Of a DNA stretch of 5,387 bases, positions 5,008 through 5,387 are shown piece after piece. The position numbers were made by a program, and so were the translations under genes. Below the pieces are notes generated by a model. That model was not told where the DNA came from. It did no database searches and saw only the letters and a program-made list of their open reading frames with translations. This DNA is from Rhizobacter sp. (GTDB taxonomy: Bacteria > Pseudomonadota > Gammaproteobacteria > Burkholderiales > Burkholderiaceae_C), in the NCBI GenBank assembly GCA_025351675.1, contig JANXVK010000313.1, positions 1 through 5,387 of the forward strand. The letters are read 5' to 3'. Each line of letters starts with the position of its first letter. Within the stretch, counting starts at the first letter, position 1.

Positions 5008-5387
5008 ATGAAGGTTTACTACGACAAAGACGCCGACCTGAGCTTGGTCAAGGGCAAGACGGTCGCCATCATCGGCTACGGCTCGCAAGGCCATGCACAC
5101 GCTCAAAACTTGAACGACAGCGGCGTCAAGGTTGTCGTCGGTGCGCGCAAAGGCGGCCCATCCTGGGCTAAGGTCGAGATGGCTGGCCTGAAGGTGGCTG
5201 AGGTTGCGGATGCGGTCAAGCAAGCCGATGTCGTCATGATGCTGTTGCCTGATGAGCAGATTGCCACGGTTTACACGAATGATGTCGAGCCGAACATCAA
5301 GCAAGGTGCTTCGCTTGCGTTTGCCCACGGTTTCAACGTTCATTACGGGCAAGTCGTGCCGCGCGCTGACCTCGATGTCTGGATGGT
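5008..5387 (+). CDS. ilvC: Ketol-acid reductoisomerase (3' part outside window)
   Basis: This is the second enzyme of branched-chain amino acid synthesis. It isomerises and reduces acetolactate or acetohydroxybutyrate to the dihydroxy acids with NADPH and Mg2+. Only the first 126 codons are present; the frame is open at the right edge. Visible are the typical start [17 protein letters not shown], the Rossmann dinucleotide motif [13 protein letters not shown] (23-35), the cofactor-specificity loop [12 protein letters not shown] (42-53), whose Arg47 and Ser52 fit NADPH preference, [10 protein letters not shown] (74-83) and AHGFN (106-110) with the conserved histidine 107. It appears to be the shorter class I form. 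It follows ilvH by 59 bases. Codon use shifts towards GCT, GTT, GAT and AAG, unlike the GCG/GCC/GTC-heavy ilvI and ilvH. This could reflect strong expression or separate ancestry. Confidence 0.97.
   Translation, partial: MKVYYDKDADLSLVKGKTVAIIGYGSQGHAHAQNLNDSGVKVVVGARKGGPSWAKVEMAGLKVAEVADAVKQADVVMMLLPDEQIATVYTNDVEPNIKQGASLAFAHGFNVHYGQVVPRADLDVWM

Overview
The window comes from a GC-rich proteobacterial chromosome, most likely a betaproteobacterium of the order Burkholderiales. This rests on three things: strong GC bias at third codon positions, an AHAS large subunit of the type I recall from Comamonadaceae and neighbouring groups (protein start MDISPTEM, GEGS thiamine motif), and the gene order sigma factor / DUF3619 / DUF3106 / RDD divergent from ilv. 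The placement comes from remembered family sequences, not a search.

Left half (1-2247, minus strand). Four genes read leftward in one tightly packed block: an ECF-type sigma factor, a single-pass DUF3619 membrane protein, a secreted DUF3106 protein rich in Trp and LxPxx motifs, and an RDD-family membrane protein cut by the window edge. The sigma/DUF3619 and DUF3106/RDD junctions are ATGA overlaps. The DUF3619/DUF3106 junction also contains a possible GTGA overlap. The layout (sigma, membrane protein, periplasmic protein) resembles known sigma/anti-sigma/sensor cassettes, so an envelope-signalling role is plausible but unproven.

Middle (2248-2508). A 261-base divergent intergenic region holds a likely extended -10 promoter for the ilv genes, a weak -10 element for the sigma block, a GC-rich leader hairpin, and a strong Shine-Dalgarno sequence ahead of an alternative ilvI start.

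Right half (2509-5387, plus strand). This is the branched-chain amino acid block ilvI - ilvH - ilvC. The acetolactate synthase catalytic and regulatory subunits make acetolactate or acetohydroxybutyrate, and ketol-acid reductoisomerase (cut by the right edge) carries out the next step. The 163-base ilvI-ilvH spacer contains an imperfectly duplicated motif set. The ilvC gene has a strong RBS and visibly different codon use.

No RNA genes, mobile elements, CRISPR arrays or phage features were seen. The ilv genes are ordinary. The sigma block is the least understood part of the window.
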